Assembly (NCBI GenBank): GCA_947500575.1 | Contig: CANMSI010000005.1 | Location: 180,616-244,615 of the forward strand | From: an uncultured Flavobacteriaceae bacterium | GTDB taxonomy: Bacteria > Bacteroidota > Bacteroidia > Flavobacteriales > Flavobacteriaceae | Direction of reading: 5' to 3' | DNA length: 64,000 nucleotides | Shown: piece after piece, positions 8,685 through 17,640 of the stretch | How the letters are laid out: each line of letters opens with the position of its first letter | Position numbering within the stretch: the first letter of the stretch is position 1 | Notes under the pieces: generated by a model | Databases searched by the model: none | The model's input: the letters and a program-made list of their open reading frames with translations, nothing else | What the model was told of the DNA's origin: nothing | Translations under genes and position numbers: made by a program

Positions 8685-9611
8685 CTAAAACCCTGGTTTT
8701 ACCTTGCTACGATACATATTAGCCTTCGCCATATTCCGGTTGGCCGTGTATGCATCTGCTAACTCATTATATATTTTATTTGCTAAACTGATATCGTCTA
8801 TCAAATAGTCTAGTGCTACTTCTAAGACTTCAATAGCCTCTTTATGTTTCATTTTTTTATTAAAAAAATATCCGCGAGCATAATAAAAGTAGGGTTGAGA
8901 AGGATATGTTTCTAACGCCTCCTCACTGATGGTATCCAAAATAGTCAGATTATTATTCCTTATAAAACCAGCAATACGGACTTTATAAAGATCTAAAGGG
9001 TTGGTTTCATTTGTGTTAGAAACCGTAAAAGTTGTAGTAACTACCGTTTGTTTTTGTTGTTCTAGAGAATCATTAATTTTTTGCGTCAATTCAGATACAT
9101 AAGGACTATATGCGATGCCTTTTAATGACAGGAGTGCCTTTTTATAGTTCCCTCTCCGAAAGTAAATGCTTCCCAAGTGTTCTCTTAATGCATTATTATC
9201 ATATGGAATTTGACTTTTAACAGCTTCTAAATTGCTGCCTTGTTTTTCGAGTATCTGTATTAAAGTGCTTAAATACCATTCATTTGTAGGATCTGCCTTT
9301 ACCGCAGTAATGCTATATTCTTGTGCTAAAAAATACTGTTTATCTCCTAGGTACGCTTTTGCAAGTTCATGGTCTACGATACTGTTTTCTTTACCTAATG
9401 CCTTGCATTTTAACAAAAGATCAATAGCCTTATCATAGTTTTCTATCCCTTTTTGCTTAAGGGCTTCAAAAAAGTTTTCCTGAAAATCATCCGAATATTC
9501 CTCTAAATATACCTCAGCGCTTTCTTCTATTTCTTGCGCAGACACAACATAGGGTAGCAAAAGAAGTACCAGCCCTACTGCATGTATGTGCCATCTTATT
9601 TTCATATCCAT
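8685..9611 (-). CDS. Exported TPR-repeat protein
   Basis: 308 residues. Signal peptide at 1-25 (hydrophobic core GLVLLLLPYVV, cleavage near VSAQ). Tetratricopeptide-like helical pairs run from about residue 40 to the end (for example YDKAIDLLLKCKALGKENS, YFLAQEYSITAVKADPTNEW, GNYKKALLSLKGIAY, MKHKEAIEVLEVALDYL). TPR arrays bind protein partners; here it would act in the periplasm. Its place between a sugar nucleotidyltransferase and the DUF4292/EnvC pair suggests an envelope-assembly role. Start may be Met1 or Met3. Confidence 0.8.
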   Translation of the reverse strand: MDMKIRWHIHAVGLVLLLLPYVVSAQEIEESAEVYLEEYSDDFQENFFEALKQKGIENYDKAIDLLLKCKALGKENSIVDHELAKAYLGDKQYFLAQEYSITAVKADPTNEWYLSTLIQILEKQGSNLEAVKSQIPYDNNALREHLGSIYFRRGNYKKALLSLKGIAYSPYVSELTQKINDSLEQQKQTVVTTTFTVSNTNETNPLDLYKVRIAGFIRNNNLTILDTISEEALETYPSQPYFYYARGYFFNKKMKHKEAIEVLEVALDYLIDDISLANKIYNELADAYTANRNMAKANMYRSKVKPGF

Positions 9612-9659
9612 ATGTTCTTATTTTTGGTTCTTATAGCCCCAAAAAAATATGTGCAATAA

Positions 9660-10676
9660 TTATTCCATTACCGAATAATCTCCTATGCTTATGGTCTCAA
9701 AATTTCCATTGTAAACCACATAGTTTCCTACCATAGCGTTCTCTAAATCAGCATTGCTGATCTTACTTTGGTTTTGAATTAGACTATTTTTTATAGATGA
9801 GTTTTCAATAGTAGTTCCATCTCCAATAGAAACATGGGGGCCTATAGAACTATTTTTGATCACCACATTCTCTCCTATATAACAAGGTTCTATGATAGAA
9901 GAATTCTCATTAACTACAGATTTGGCTACTAAGGGTTCCCCATCTTTAGACAAAAACCCCAGCATCCGTGCGTTGGTTTCCACGGTCACATTTTTATTAC
10001 CGCAGTCCATCCATTCATCAACAGTACCCGTTTTAAATACTTTTCCGTCCAACATCATTCGTTTAATTCCATCATTAATTTGATATTCTCCTCCATTAAT
10101 AATGTTGTTGTCTAGAACATATTGTAATTCTTTTTTAAGAACTCCTACGTCTTTAAAATAGTAAATCCCTATCACAGCTTGATCACTTACAAAAGTCTCT
10201 GGTTTCTCTACCAATTCTACGATCTCGTCTCGCTCATTTAATTTGACCACTCCATATGCTTCCGGATTGGCTACTTTTTTCGTCCAGATAACACTATCTG
10301 CCTCCTGATCTAAGTCAAAATTAGCTCTTATCAATGTATCTGCATATGCAATAACCGCAGGGCCCGAAAGAGACTCCTCTGCGCACATAATAGCATGTCC
10401 TGTCCCTTTAGGGTCTAATTGCCTATAAATACTTGGTTTAGCTCCTAAACTCTTGGCCAAAGCTTTTAAACTCTCTACCACCTCTTCACCAAAAAAAGCA
10501 GGATCTCCCAAAATAAAAGCGATTTCCTCTATTTCCTGATCTAACACCTTGACAATATCAGATACCAAACGATGCACAATGGGTTTTCCTGCAACTGGGA
10601 TTAAAGGTTTAGGTATGGTTAAGGTATGAGGTCTTAAACGAGATCCTCTTCCGGCCATGGGAACTATTATTTTCAT
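9660..10676 (-). CDS. Sugar-phosphate nucleotidyltransferase with left-handed beta-helix tail
   Basis: 338 residues. Makes NDP-sugars from NTP and sugar-1-phosphate. The signature MAGRGSRLRPHTLTIPKPLIPV lies at residues 7-28, and YADTLI supplies the metal-binding Asp. The C-terminal ~90 residues carry hexapeptide-type repeats (IEPCYIGENVVIKNSSIGP, IGDGTTIENSSIKN) that form a left-handed beta-helix, as in GlmU or mannose-1-phosphate guanylyltransferases. The sugar and nucleotide cannot be fixed from motifs. In the same operon as a Wzx-like flippase and dut, 66 bases after dut. Confidence 0.85.
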   Translation of the reverse strand: MKIIVPMAGRGSRLRPHTLTIPKPLIPVAGKPIVHRLVSDIVKVLDQEIEEIAFILGDPAFFGEEVVESLKALAKSLGAKPSIYRQLDPKGTGHAIMCAEESLSGPAVIAYADTLIRANFDLDQEADSVIWTKKVANPEAYGVVKLNERDEIVELVEKPETFVSDQAVIGIYYFKDVGVLKKELQYVLDNNIINGGEYQINDGIKRMMLDGKVFKTGTVDEWMDCGNKNVTVETNARMLGFLSKDGEPLVAKSVVNENSSIIEPCYIGENVVIKNSSIGPHVSIGDGTTIENSSIKNSLIQNQSKISNADLENAMVGNYVVYNGNFETISIGDYSVME

Positions 10677-10742
10677 GTATTATTTAATTTAATGGTATAC
10701 TTATTTTATATGTCTCACTACGCATAGAAATCCTATGTTCTT

Positions 10743-11177
10743 TTACTTTACACCTGTACTTCCAAAACCACCAGTGCCTCTTTCCGTACTAGAAAGTTCT
10801 TCTACTGTAATCCACTCTGCTCTGGCGTGTTTTGCAATGACTAACTGTGCTATTCTCTCTCCATCTTCAACAACAAAATCTTCTTTGGAGAGATTTACCA
10901 AAATTACTCCTATCTCACCTCTATAATCTGCATCAATGGTACCCGGAGCATTTAGCACTGTAATTCCTTTCTTAGCAGCCAATCCACTTCTAGGACGCAC
11001 TTGTGCCTCATAGCCAATAGGAAGTTCTATAAAGAGTCCTGTTTTAACAATGGTACGCTCTAAAGGTTGTAACGTAATGGATTCAGAAATATTGGCACGT
11101 AAATCCATTCCTGCCGACGCATTGGTCTCATAATGCGGAAGATTGTGCTTTGATTTATTTATAATTTGTATGGTCAT
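10743..11177 (-). CDS. dut: Deoxyuridine 5'-triphosphate nucleotidohydrolase
   Basis: 144 residues, the standard trimeric dUTPase length. It hydrolyses dUTP to dUMP and PPi, keeping uracil out of DNA and feeding dTMP synthesis. All five family motifs are present: AGMDLRA (22-28), [20 protein letters not shown] with the catalytic Asp, GERIAQLV, and the C-terminal P-loop-like [10 protein letters not shown]. The start overlaps the stop of the flippase gene by 4 bases, so translation is probably coupled. Confidence 0.96.
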   Translation of the reverse strand: MTIQIINKSKHNLPHYETNASAGMDLRANISESITLQPLERTIVKTGLFIELPIGYEAQVRPRSGLAAKKGITVLNAPGTIDADYRGEIGVILVNLSKEDFVVEDGERIAQLVIAKHARAEWITVEELSSTERGTGGFGSTGVK

Positions 11178-12637
11178 CTTTTAAAAAATATATTTCTTAG
11201 TTTGTCATTTTCGAGCTTGTAAACTAAGCCCAAAAATACTAAAAGTAATCCGCTGCCTATAATTAGATTTCGATTGAATCCATAAAAGGAAATAGCCGAA
11301 AACAAAATAGATAAAGACAAGTAGAATATAATTTTTCGCATATTATATGGCACTGGGTAATATTTCTTTCCAAAGTAATAGGATAGAAGCATCATACATC
11401 CGTAGGCCGCTAAAGTGGCAATAGCAGAAGCTACATATCCAATTTTTGGAATAAAGAAAAAGTTAACCCCAATGGTTATTACTGCACCCACAATAGAAAT
11501 GTACGCGCCAAATTTGGTGCGATCTGTTACTTTGTACCAGACCGAAAGATTGTGATAGATTCCAAGACAAAAACTCGCTAAAACAAGAAGGGGTACCACC
11601 GACATAGCTTCCCAGTAATCCGCATTGGGCACAATAAACCACTTTAAGACATCTGCATATACTACCACTGCCAATAAAATAATACTTCCAAGAATAACAA
11701 AGTAATTGGTAATTTGAGCATAGGCCTTTTGCGGGTTATCGGTGCCAGCATGGCTAAAGAAAAAGGGTTCTATTCCCATCCGAAAAGCGGTAGCAAAAAG
11801 GGTCATAAACAGCGCTATTTTATAACAAGCAGAGTACTTTCCTATTTCACTTTTCGCCAGTGCAGGTTCTAGTAATTCTTGGAGCATAATTCGATCAAAA
11901 ACCTCATTGATGGTAAAAGCGACCCCTGCTATAAGTACAGGAATTGCGTAGGTAAGCATCTTTTTCCATAAAACCTTGTCAAAAACATAGGCTTTTTGAA
12001 GATAGAGTCTTCCCATGAGTAGAAGCGTAAGACCGCTTGCGATAAGGTTGGAAATAAAGATATAGGAGATCTGAAAATTGGGCTTGTAAATACCGTGAAG
12101 CAATGTTTCCGGATTACTTTGAACCAGATCTGGTAAAATTTTAAGAAAGAATACATTGAGCCCAAGATTCACTACTACATTGGTAATTTTAATCCAGGCA
12201 TAACGCAAAGGTTTTTCAGTAGCTCTAAGCCAGGCAAACGGTATAATTACCAAGGCATCTAATACCAATATTCCAATAGCATATCTAATATATTTTGCAT
12301 CTATATTGGTAAGCTCAGCCATTTGCGACTGAAAAGCAAAAGCAACAATAGCAAAGAAAACGGTTGATCCTAGTATGGAGATCAAGGCAGTGGTTACTAC
12401 CGTATTCTTATGTTCAGCTTTATGATAAAAACGAAAAAATGCGGTTTCCATTCCATAGGCCAATATCACGTTGAAAATGGCAAACCAAGCAAAAATGAGA
12501 GAAACTTCTCCGTACTCATCTGTAGAATCTAAAACCACCACATATAGAGGTGTCAAAAGGAAAGAAAGCATTCTTGGCAGTACCGTAGCCAAGCCATAAA
12601 TAAAGGTTTGCTTAAAAAGTTTTTTGAGCGGATTCAA
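11174..12637 (-). CDS. Polysaccharide flippase (Wzx/MATE-like)
   Basis: About 487 residues with roughly 12-14 hydrophobic segments throughout. The N-terminus [19 protein letters not shown] is typical of the oligosaccharide flippase family in Flavobacteriia, which moves lipid-linked glycans across the inner membrane. No ATG is available near the N-terminus: the frame opens with TTG codons at 12652 and 12637. I prefer TTG at 12637 (MNPLKKLF...) because conservation appears to begin there. Heads the operon flippase-dut-nucleotidyltransferase-TPR-DUF4292-EnvC. A second flippase of this superfamily lies at 49896-51176. Substrate unknown. Confidence 0.82.
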   Translation of the reverse strand: MNPLKKLFKQTFIYGLATVLPRMLSFLLTPLYVVVLDSTDEYGEVSLIFAWFAIFNVILAYGMETAFFRFYHKAEHKNTVVTTALISILGSTVFFAIVAFAFQSQMAELTNIDAKYIRYAIGILVLDALVIIPFAWLRATEKPLRYAWIKITNVVVNLGLNVFFLKILPDLVQSNPETLLHGIYKPNFQISYIFISNLIASGLTLLLMGRLYLQKAYVFDKVLWKKMLTYAIPVLIAGVAFTINEVFDRIMLQELLEPALAKSEIGKYSACYKIALFMTLFATAFRMGIEPFFFSHAGTDNPQKAYAQITNYFVILGSIILLAVVVYADVLKWFIVPNADYWEAMSVVPLLVLASFCLGIYHNLSVWYKVTDRTKFGAYISIVGAVITIGVNFFFIPKIGYVASAIATLAAYGCMMLLSYYFGKKYYPVPYNMRKIIFYLSLSILFSAISFYGFNRNLIIGSGLLLVFLGLVYKLENDKLRNIFFKR

Positions 12638-12678
12638 GGAGCACTGATACAATTAGAACCTAAAATTAGGTATTTATA

Positions 12679-12721
12679 CCATACAAACATCTAAATTTCT
12701 TAAATCTACATGCTTGTATGG
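12679..12721 (-). terminator. Possible hairpin after the lipoprotein gene
   Basis: CCATACAA (12679-12686) and TTGTATGG (12714-12721) form an 8-bp stem, extended by CAT/ATG across one mismatch. It lies 26 bases after the lipoprotein stop and before the flippase gene. On the minus strand the following bases are A/T but not a clean T run, so termination is only likely. Confidence 0.35.
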
Positions 12722-12746
12722 GTTTTAATCTTAGTTGAAAACTGAT

Positions 12747-13262
12747 TTAATCCTTAGATTTTCCTGGATATGTAAGTGCTTTTTTCTCTTTAATTCCGGT
12801 AACCTTGTAATATTTTACTTTCTCATCTTCCATAAAACTAAGTACCGCTTCATCTGCTTTTAGTTCAAATGGGAAGGCATTCTTATCTTTTTTTGAAAGC
12901 TTTGGAGGCTGATTTCCAACTTCTTTGGTACTATCTGCATGCATTACCATATCTGGCTTGTTCTCCGTGGACGAAGTTTTTAAATCGCACATAGCGTACA
13001 TTACACCTTCCTTTAATTCCATATGTACAGGAGTCATCCGTCCTCTAAAATACAAGTTTTGCATTACAACGCCTTCTCCGTTCATCTGTGTCACCTCTAT
13101 CTGAATGGTTTGACCAGAACCACTTTCTTCTTTCCCGCCCAGCCATTCTTGAACCGTTGCAGTGCCTAATACAAAGGGTGCTTCTGCTACTAGTTTCTTT
13201 TGAGATGAACAACTAGTTAAGCTTAAAGCCAGTATAATAATACCGTAGATTGAATTTTTCAT
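12747..13262 (-). CDS. Hypothetical lipoprotein
   Basis: 171 residues with signal and lipobox LTSCSS (Cys at about residue 18), so membrane-anchored after lipidation. The mature part is mostly beta-prone and polar, with a Lys/Asp/Ser-rich C-terminus (KKALTYPGKSKD). I do not recognise a named domain. It follows the ECF sigma and its small membrane partner in the same direction after a 67-base gap, so it may belong to that stress-response unit. Confidence 0.7.
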   Translation of the reverse strand: MKNSIYGIIILALSLTSCSSQKKLVAEAPFVLGTATVQEWLGGKEESGSGQTIQIEVTQMNGEGVVMQNLYFRGRMTPVHMELKEGVMYAMCDLKTSSTENKPDMVMHADSTKEVGNQPPKLSKKDKNAFPFELKADEAVLSFMEDEKVKYYKVTGIKEKKALTYPGKSKD

Positions 13263-13329
13263 ATGCCGTAGCTATTGATTTATATAATAAAACCAAAAGT
13301 AATGCCAAATATATCCCTAACGAAATCTT

Positions 13330-13911
13330 TTATAGGTTTTTGTCTTCCTCCATGGTTTCAGACTTCATCTTTTTTAGGACATGAAATTCCCTTTTAATCT
13401 GAATACCAATAAAAATGCTAAATACAAGTAGCAGTACAATAGAGGAAACCCACACATAGGTATACAAGCCTTCGGATAAATTTTCCTTAAAAAGCGGAAG
13501 TAATATGATAAATCCTACGCAATAGGCAGCAAGAATTAGTGGAGTGGCCAAACCATGGACCCATACTCTTCTGTTATAGTAAGAAATGAGTTGCTGTTTA
13601 AAGTTTTTAGCATCTAAAGTTCTATCTAATTGCTTTAATCGTTGTATACTCATTACTTCTAGTACGATACGAAACCCCAAGGCGCCTATCATTAGAAATA
13701 ACCCAAGCATAGCCCTGCTTACTTTATACGCTGAAATATAAAAGAAAAAAGCGATGAGTATGAGTGCGGTAGCGCTCAAAATAACATTTGTAATTTGTTG
13801 CTTTTTCTTAATAGCGCTTACCTTCGCTAGCACTTTCTCAGAACCATTCTCTGGTGTTTTTGGGTAAGCTTGAGATTCCCATTGTTTTTTTATGTCGTCA
13901 AATGCTGTCAT
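13330..13911 (-). CDS. Four-helix membrane protein, probable partner of the ECF sigma factor
   Basis: 193 residues. A soluble N-terminus (MTAFDDIKKQWESQ, about 40 residues) precedes hydrophobic segments at about 40-60, 67-85, 118-140 and 148-168, and a charged C-terminus. The start overlaps the sigma factor's end by 14 bases, indicating coupled translation. In Flavobacteriia such short-tailed membrane proteins after an ECF gene often act as anti-sigma factors. That role is inferred from position; no ZAS or other anti-sigma motif is visible. Confidence 0.6.
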   Translation of the reverse strand: MTAFDDIKKQWESQAYPKTPENGSEKVLAKVSAIKKKQQITNVILSATALILIAFFFYISAYKVSRAMLGLFLMIGALGFRIVLEVMSIQRLKQLDRTLDAKNFKQQLISYYNRRVWVHGLATPLILAAYCVGFIILLPLFKENLSEGLYTYVWVSSIVLLLVFSIFIGIQIKREFHVLKKMKSETMEEDKNL

Positions 13912-14452
13912 GTTTCATACATTTTGTTAGATTATTTTTAATACGATGTATTCGAACTCGAATGGCTTCATGCGAGATTCCTGTAATTGCCGCAATTTCC
14001 TTTTGTGGTAATCCTTCAAGCTCCAATAATATAATCGTTTTACTACCTTCTGGAAGCTTATTTATACATTGGTGCAATTGCCATAATTGATCTTCTTTTT
14101 CGTTTATATCTTCATCCTTGCTTGGAATATGTAAGCTGTCTACTTGAGTGGTTTTTTGCATTTTCCTTTGACTCCTAAGGGCAATTAAACAAGTATTCAC
14201 TGCGATACGATAAATCCAAGTAGAAATACTAGACGCTTCTCTAAAGCTCTCCAAGTGCTCCCAAACCTTGATGAAAACTTCTTGTACTAGGTCTTTAGCC
14301 AGTGTCTCATCTCCTTTAGCATAGCTCATGCATAAACGCATTACCTTGGGATAATTAGCTTCGTATATTTCCTTAAAGTGGCTTTTGTTCCTTTTCAACG
14401 GTATCCTATACTTTTCTATTTCAATTCTGTTTTCACTTGAGATAAGAACCAT
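13898..14452 (-). CDS. ECF-type RNA polymerase sigma factor
   Basis: 184 residues. Region 2 (FKEIYEANYPKVMRLCMSYA, DLVQEVFIKVWEHLESFR, ISTWIYRIAVNTC) and region 4 (LPEGSKTIILLELEGLPQKE, IAAITGISHEAIRVRIHRIK) are intact; there is no region 3, as expected for ECF factors. The first ATG (14452) overlaps the 3' end of the alpha/beta hydrolase gene by 37 bases. Later starts would remove part of region 2, so I keep it. It overlaps the downstream membrane-protein gene by 14 bases. Signal and regulon are unknown. Confidence 0.9.
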   Translation of the reverse strand: MVLISSENRIEIEKYRIPLKRNKSHFKEIYEANYPKVMRLCMSYAKGDETLAKDLVQEVFIKVWEHLESFREASSISTWIYRIAVNTCLIALRSQRKMQKTTQVDSLHIPSKDEDINEKEDQLWQLHQCINKLPEGSKTIILLELEGLPQKEIAAITGISHEAIRVRIHRIKNNLTKCMKHDSI

Positions 14453-15252
14453 TCGGGTTTGTCATACATGATAAAATGCGCAGCACCTTCGGCATACATA
14501 ATATCGTATTTTTTTAGATTCTTATACTGTTCTTCATAAGTCTTTTTAGCCATTTCACCATACGGATGGGTGGCCGCTAAAACAGTAACTGGAATTGTAA
14601 TCTTAGCTATATCTTCTCTTAAATCCAATTTCAACAAATCGGTATAACCATATACATAAGTAGCTCTGTCGGCTTTTAAAATCCAGTCTACTAATTGAGG
14701 CCTTTTTTCTTCTGTTAGGCACATTCCAGAAGCCATTTGTATCGCCATTTTCTCAAAAGCTTCTCCTTCCATTTCTAAGAGTTGATTATTGTATGGGTTA
14801 TCATATACGATGTTTTCACTCTTAAAATTAGGCATCATAAGCGCTCCAACAGACGGAAGTGCATCTACCACAATAACTTTTTTAAAATTACTGCCCTCGG
14901 ATGCCAACCAAAGTCCAAGTGCTCCGCCTAAACTATGTCCAATAATAGTGGGTTTGTCTAGTTTAGTTGATGCAATATAGGTTTGGATGCCTTCTTTTAT
15001 TTTAGGAAGCCAAGGCTTTTCAATGGCAGGAACTTTTCCAAAACCTGCAAAAGTAAATACATGACATTCATAATTTTTAGAAAGTTCAGCAACGGTATCA
15101 TCCCATACAGCGCCCGTGCAAGTAAATCCAGGAAATAACAAGACTGGCGCTCCTTTCCCAGTTACCGTAACTTCAAAAGCTTTATTCTGAGACTGTAAGA
15201 GCTGAGTACCAACAAGTAATCCAATAAAAAAAAGGGTTTTTAGCGTATTCAT
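14416..15252 (-). CDS. Exported alpha/beta hydrolase
   Basis: 278 residues. Signal peptide of about 21 residues (LKTLFFIGLLVGTQLLQSQ). Alpha/beta-hydrolase core: LLFPGFTCTGAVWDD carries the oxyanion-hole loop, GHSLGGALG the nucleophile elbow with Ser, and AAHFIMYDKP the catalytic His near the C-terminus. An acid in the YGYTDLLKLD/TVLAATHPYGEM region would complete the triad. Substrate not readable. Its 3' end overlaps the ECF sigma gene, so the enzyme may be part of, or drive expression of, that module. Confidence 0.82.
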   Translation of the reverse strand: MNTLKTLFFIGLLVGTQLLQSQNKAFEVTVTGKGAPVLLFPGFTCTGAVWDDTVAELSKNYECHVFTFAGFGKVPAIEKPWLPKIKEGIQTYIASTKLDKPTIIGHSLGGALGLWLASEGSNFKKVIVVDALPSVGALMMPNFKSENIVYDNPYNNQLLEMEGEAFEKMAIQMASGMCLTEEKRPQLVDWILKADRATYVYGYTDLLKLDLREDIAKITIPVTVLAATHPYGEMAKKTYEEQYKNLKKYDIMYAEGAAHFIMYDKPEWFLSQVKTELK

Positions 15253-15345
15253 CTGTTTTTTGTTTTACGTGATTATACCCTTTAGATGGCTTTTGCTAAA
15301 AATGTTACATCCTTAGAAAATATTTGTGTGTAGAAATAGGATATG

Positions 15346-16599
15346 CTACTCTGAAACAGCACTTAGATCTTCTGGAGTTTCTTCCTCAGAAAGATCCATC
15401 CTATTCATGGCCCACCAAGCAAAAAGAAAAGCAGCTAATAAAAAAATCGCTGCTAATGCATAAGGCGCTCCCGGGAAATATATAGTAGTCTCTGGACGAA
15501 TAAAAAAGTAAAATACTGGAGAGAAGATGAACTGCCCTAAAATTGCTGTTACACTGACCAATCCTGTAATGGCTCCTTGCAGATTTCCTTGTTCTTTTTC
15601 AGATACTTGATTGGAAATTAATCCTTGCACGGTGGGACCAGCAATTCCACCAAGTGCATAGGGTACTAAAAAGGCATACAGCATCCATGGTTCAGAAGCT
15701 ATGGCAAAAAGAAACATTCCAATAGTCCAGAGTAAAAACCCAAAAATAACCACCTTTCGTTTTCCAAACTTTTTTACAATTACTCCTACTAAGAAACCTT
15801 GCACAATTGCCACCAAAAGACCCACAACCATCAAGGAGATGCCAATTTCTTTAGGGCTCCAATTATATCGCTCTATGCCATAATAAGACCATGTGGAGGG
15901 CAATGCTTGGCCTGCTAAGTTTGCCAAAAAGAAGGCTAAGATAAGTAGCAACACTCCTTTATAATTTCTAAGACTGACCAATGAAACTCCAGGAATCATT
16001 TTCGTTATATTGATAGGTCTTCGGTTTTCCGCGGCTAATGATTCTGGAACAAAAAACCATCCAAAAAGAAAATTGAGAAAGGTTAAGCCAGCTGCAATAT
16101 AAAAAGGCAAACGAACATCTATTTCTCCAAAAAAACCTCCAATACCGGGACCAATAATAAATCCAAGTCCAAAGGCTGCACCAATTAAACCAAAGTTCTT
16201 TGCCTTTTCCTCCTTGGTACTGATATCTGCTATATAGGCCGAGGCAACGGTAAAACTTGCCCCCGTAATACCGGCAAGAAATCGGCCTACAAACAACCAC
16301 ATGATGGTGGGTGCCCAAGCGTGTATTAAGTAGTCAATACTAAGCCCTAATAAAGCAATTAGTAAAATTGGCCTCCTTCCATATTTATCAGAAACTTCAC
16401 CTAAAACAGGTGAAAACAAAAATTGCATCCCTGCAAAAGCGGTGGTTAACCACATTCCATAAATAACTGCCTTTGCTGTCCCTTCTCCCGTTAGCTCCAT
16501 GATCAGATCTGGAATAATTGGAAGGATAATACCTATTCCAATAACATCTACAAGAATGGTGATAAAAATAAAGAGTAAGGCGGTTTTTTTAGATTTCAT
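15346..16599 (-). CDS. TetA-like MFS efflux transporter
   Basis: 417 residues with 12 hydrophobic segments and a central loop at about 195-215. The motif A copy GEVSDKYGRRP follows TM2. TM1 carries LVDVIGIGIILPIIPDL and the TM4-5 region GRFLAGITGASFTVASAYIAD and GLGFIIGPGIGG, all typical of the DHA1 TetA/multidrug group of proton antiporters. Drug range cannot be told from sequence, and tetracycline resistance should not be assumed. Single gene; the next gene to the right (atpG) is separated by a terminator. Confidence 0.85.
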   Translation of the reverse strand: MKSKKTALLFIFITILVDVIGIGIILPIIPDLIMELTGEGTAKAVIYGMWLTTAFAGMQFLFSPVLGEVSDKYGRRPILLIALLGLSIDYLIHAWAPTIMWLFVGRFLAGITGASFTVASAYIADISTKEEKAKNFGLIGAAFGLGFIIGPGIGGFFGEIDVRLPFYIAAGLTFLNFLFGWFFVPESLAAENRRPINITKMIPGVSLVSLRNYKGVLLLILAFFLANLAGQALPSTWSYYGIERYNWSPKEIGISLMVVGLLVAIVQGFLVGVIVKKFGKRKVVIFGFLLWTIGMFLFAIASEPWMLYAFLVPYALGGIAGPTVQGLISNQVSEKEQGNLQGAITGLVSVTAILGQFIFSPVFYFFIRPETTIYFPGAPYALAAIFLLAAFLFAWWAMNRMDLSEEETPEDLSAVSE

Positions 16600-16662
16600 C
16601 AGAGCGACAAAAATCGGTTAAAAAAATGAATATAAAAGGATGAATATTTAATTGATATAAAC

Positions 16663-16691
16663 AAAAAGCCTCGTATCCTACGAGGCTTTTT
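16663..16691 (-). terminator. Terminator of the ATP synthase operon
   Basis: Stem AAAAAGCCTCGTA (16663-16675) / TACGAGGCTTTTT (16679-16691), perfect 13-bp arms with a 3-base loop. It lies 65 bases after the atpG stop. A/T-rich flanks on both sides make it a bidirectional-type hairpin, but only the leftward atp transcript needs it. Confidence 0.88.
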
Positions 16692-16755
16692 GTTTATTGA
16701 TCTTTATTATTTAAGTATTCAACAGTAAAATTATCTGCTCTTCTTAGTATAGGCT

Positions 16756-17616
16756 CTAATTATTTAATGCCTCGGCACCCCCAACAATCTCTAAAATCTC
16801 ATTGGTAATGGCCGCTTGTCTTGCTTTGTTATATGTTAATTTTAACTGATCTCTAAGTTCCGTTGCATTGTCTGTTGCTTTGTGCATGGCAGTCATACGA
16901 GCTCCATGTTCACTTGCAAACGAATCACGAATACCCTTATAAAGTTGTGTTTTTAAGGACTTAGGGATCAACTGCTCTACGATTTCAATTTTGGAGGGTT
17001 CAAAAATATAATCTCCCCCAGAACCTTCGGCTCCTTCCATAGGAACAATAGGCAGAAATTGTTCCGTCATCACAATTTGCGTTGCAGCATTTTTGAATTT
17101 ATTGTAAACAATGTCTATTCTATCATACTCGCCAGAGGTAAACCTTTCCATCAAATCTTCTGCAATGACGGCAACCTTATCAAAACTAAGATCCTCATAC
17201 AGTTCACTATGGTTTGCAAGAACGGTAGATTTTTTGCTCAAAAAGTCGTTTCCTTTTTTACCAATGGCCACAAAATCAACTTGCTTGCCAGCATATGTTT
17301 CATCCATCAAGATGGTACATTGTTTTAAGATGTTCGAATTGAATGCTCCTGCAAGACCTCTATTCGAAGTAATTGCGACCAACAATACCTTATGAACTTC
17401 ACGCTCATCGGAAAACTTACTTCCAGAATCCCCATCCAAACTAGCACTTAAACTCTGTAAGAGTTCCGTAAGCTTATTAGCATACGGGCGCATGGCAGTA
17501 ATAGCATCTTGGGCTTTTTTCAACTTTGCAGCAGATACCATTTTCATGGCACTAGTAATCTGCATGGTTGATGATACCGATGCTATTCTATTTCTAATTT
17601 CCTTTAGATTCGCCAT
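16756..17616 (-). CDS. atpG: ATP synthase F1 gamma subunit
   Basis: 286 residues, usual length. Forms the central stalk that rotates inside the alpha3beta3 ring. The N-terminal helix NLKEIRNRIASVSSTMQITSAM and the C-terminal helix with LRDQLKLTYNKARQAAITNEILEIVGGAEAL are the most conserved parts of the family. The middle Rossmann-like part contains ITSNRGLAGAFNSNI. Last gene of the operon, 24 bases after atpA, followed by a strong terminator. Confidence 0.96.
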   Translation of the reverse strand: MANLKEIRNRIASVSSTMQITSAMKMVSAAKLKKAQDAITAMRPYANKLTELLQSLSASLDGDSGSKFSDEREVHKVLLVAITSNRGLAGAFNSNILKQCTILMDETYAGKQVDFVAIGKKGNDFLSKKSTVLANHSELYEDLSFDKVAVIAEDLMERFTSGEYDRIDIVYNKFKNAATQIVMTEQFLPIVPMEGAEGSGGDYIFEPSKIEIVEQLIPKSLKTQLYKGIRDSFASEHGARMTAMHKATDNATELRDQLKLTYNKARQAAITNEILEIVGGAEALNN

Positions 17617-17640
17617 TTTCTGTTGTTATAAAAACAATTA

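Noticed and set aside
15346..16599. Tetracycline-resistance gene
   Set aside because: It belongs to the TetA-like MFS group but sits among housekeeping genes with no mobile element; the drug range is not readable, so only efflux transporter is claimed.
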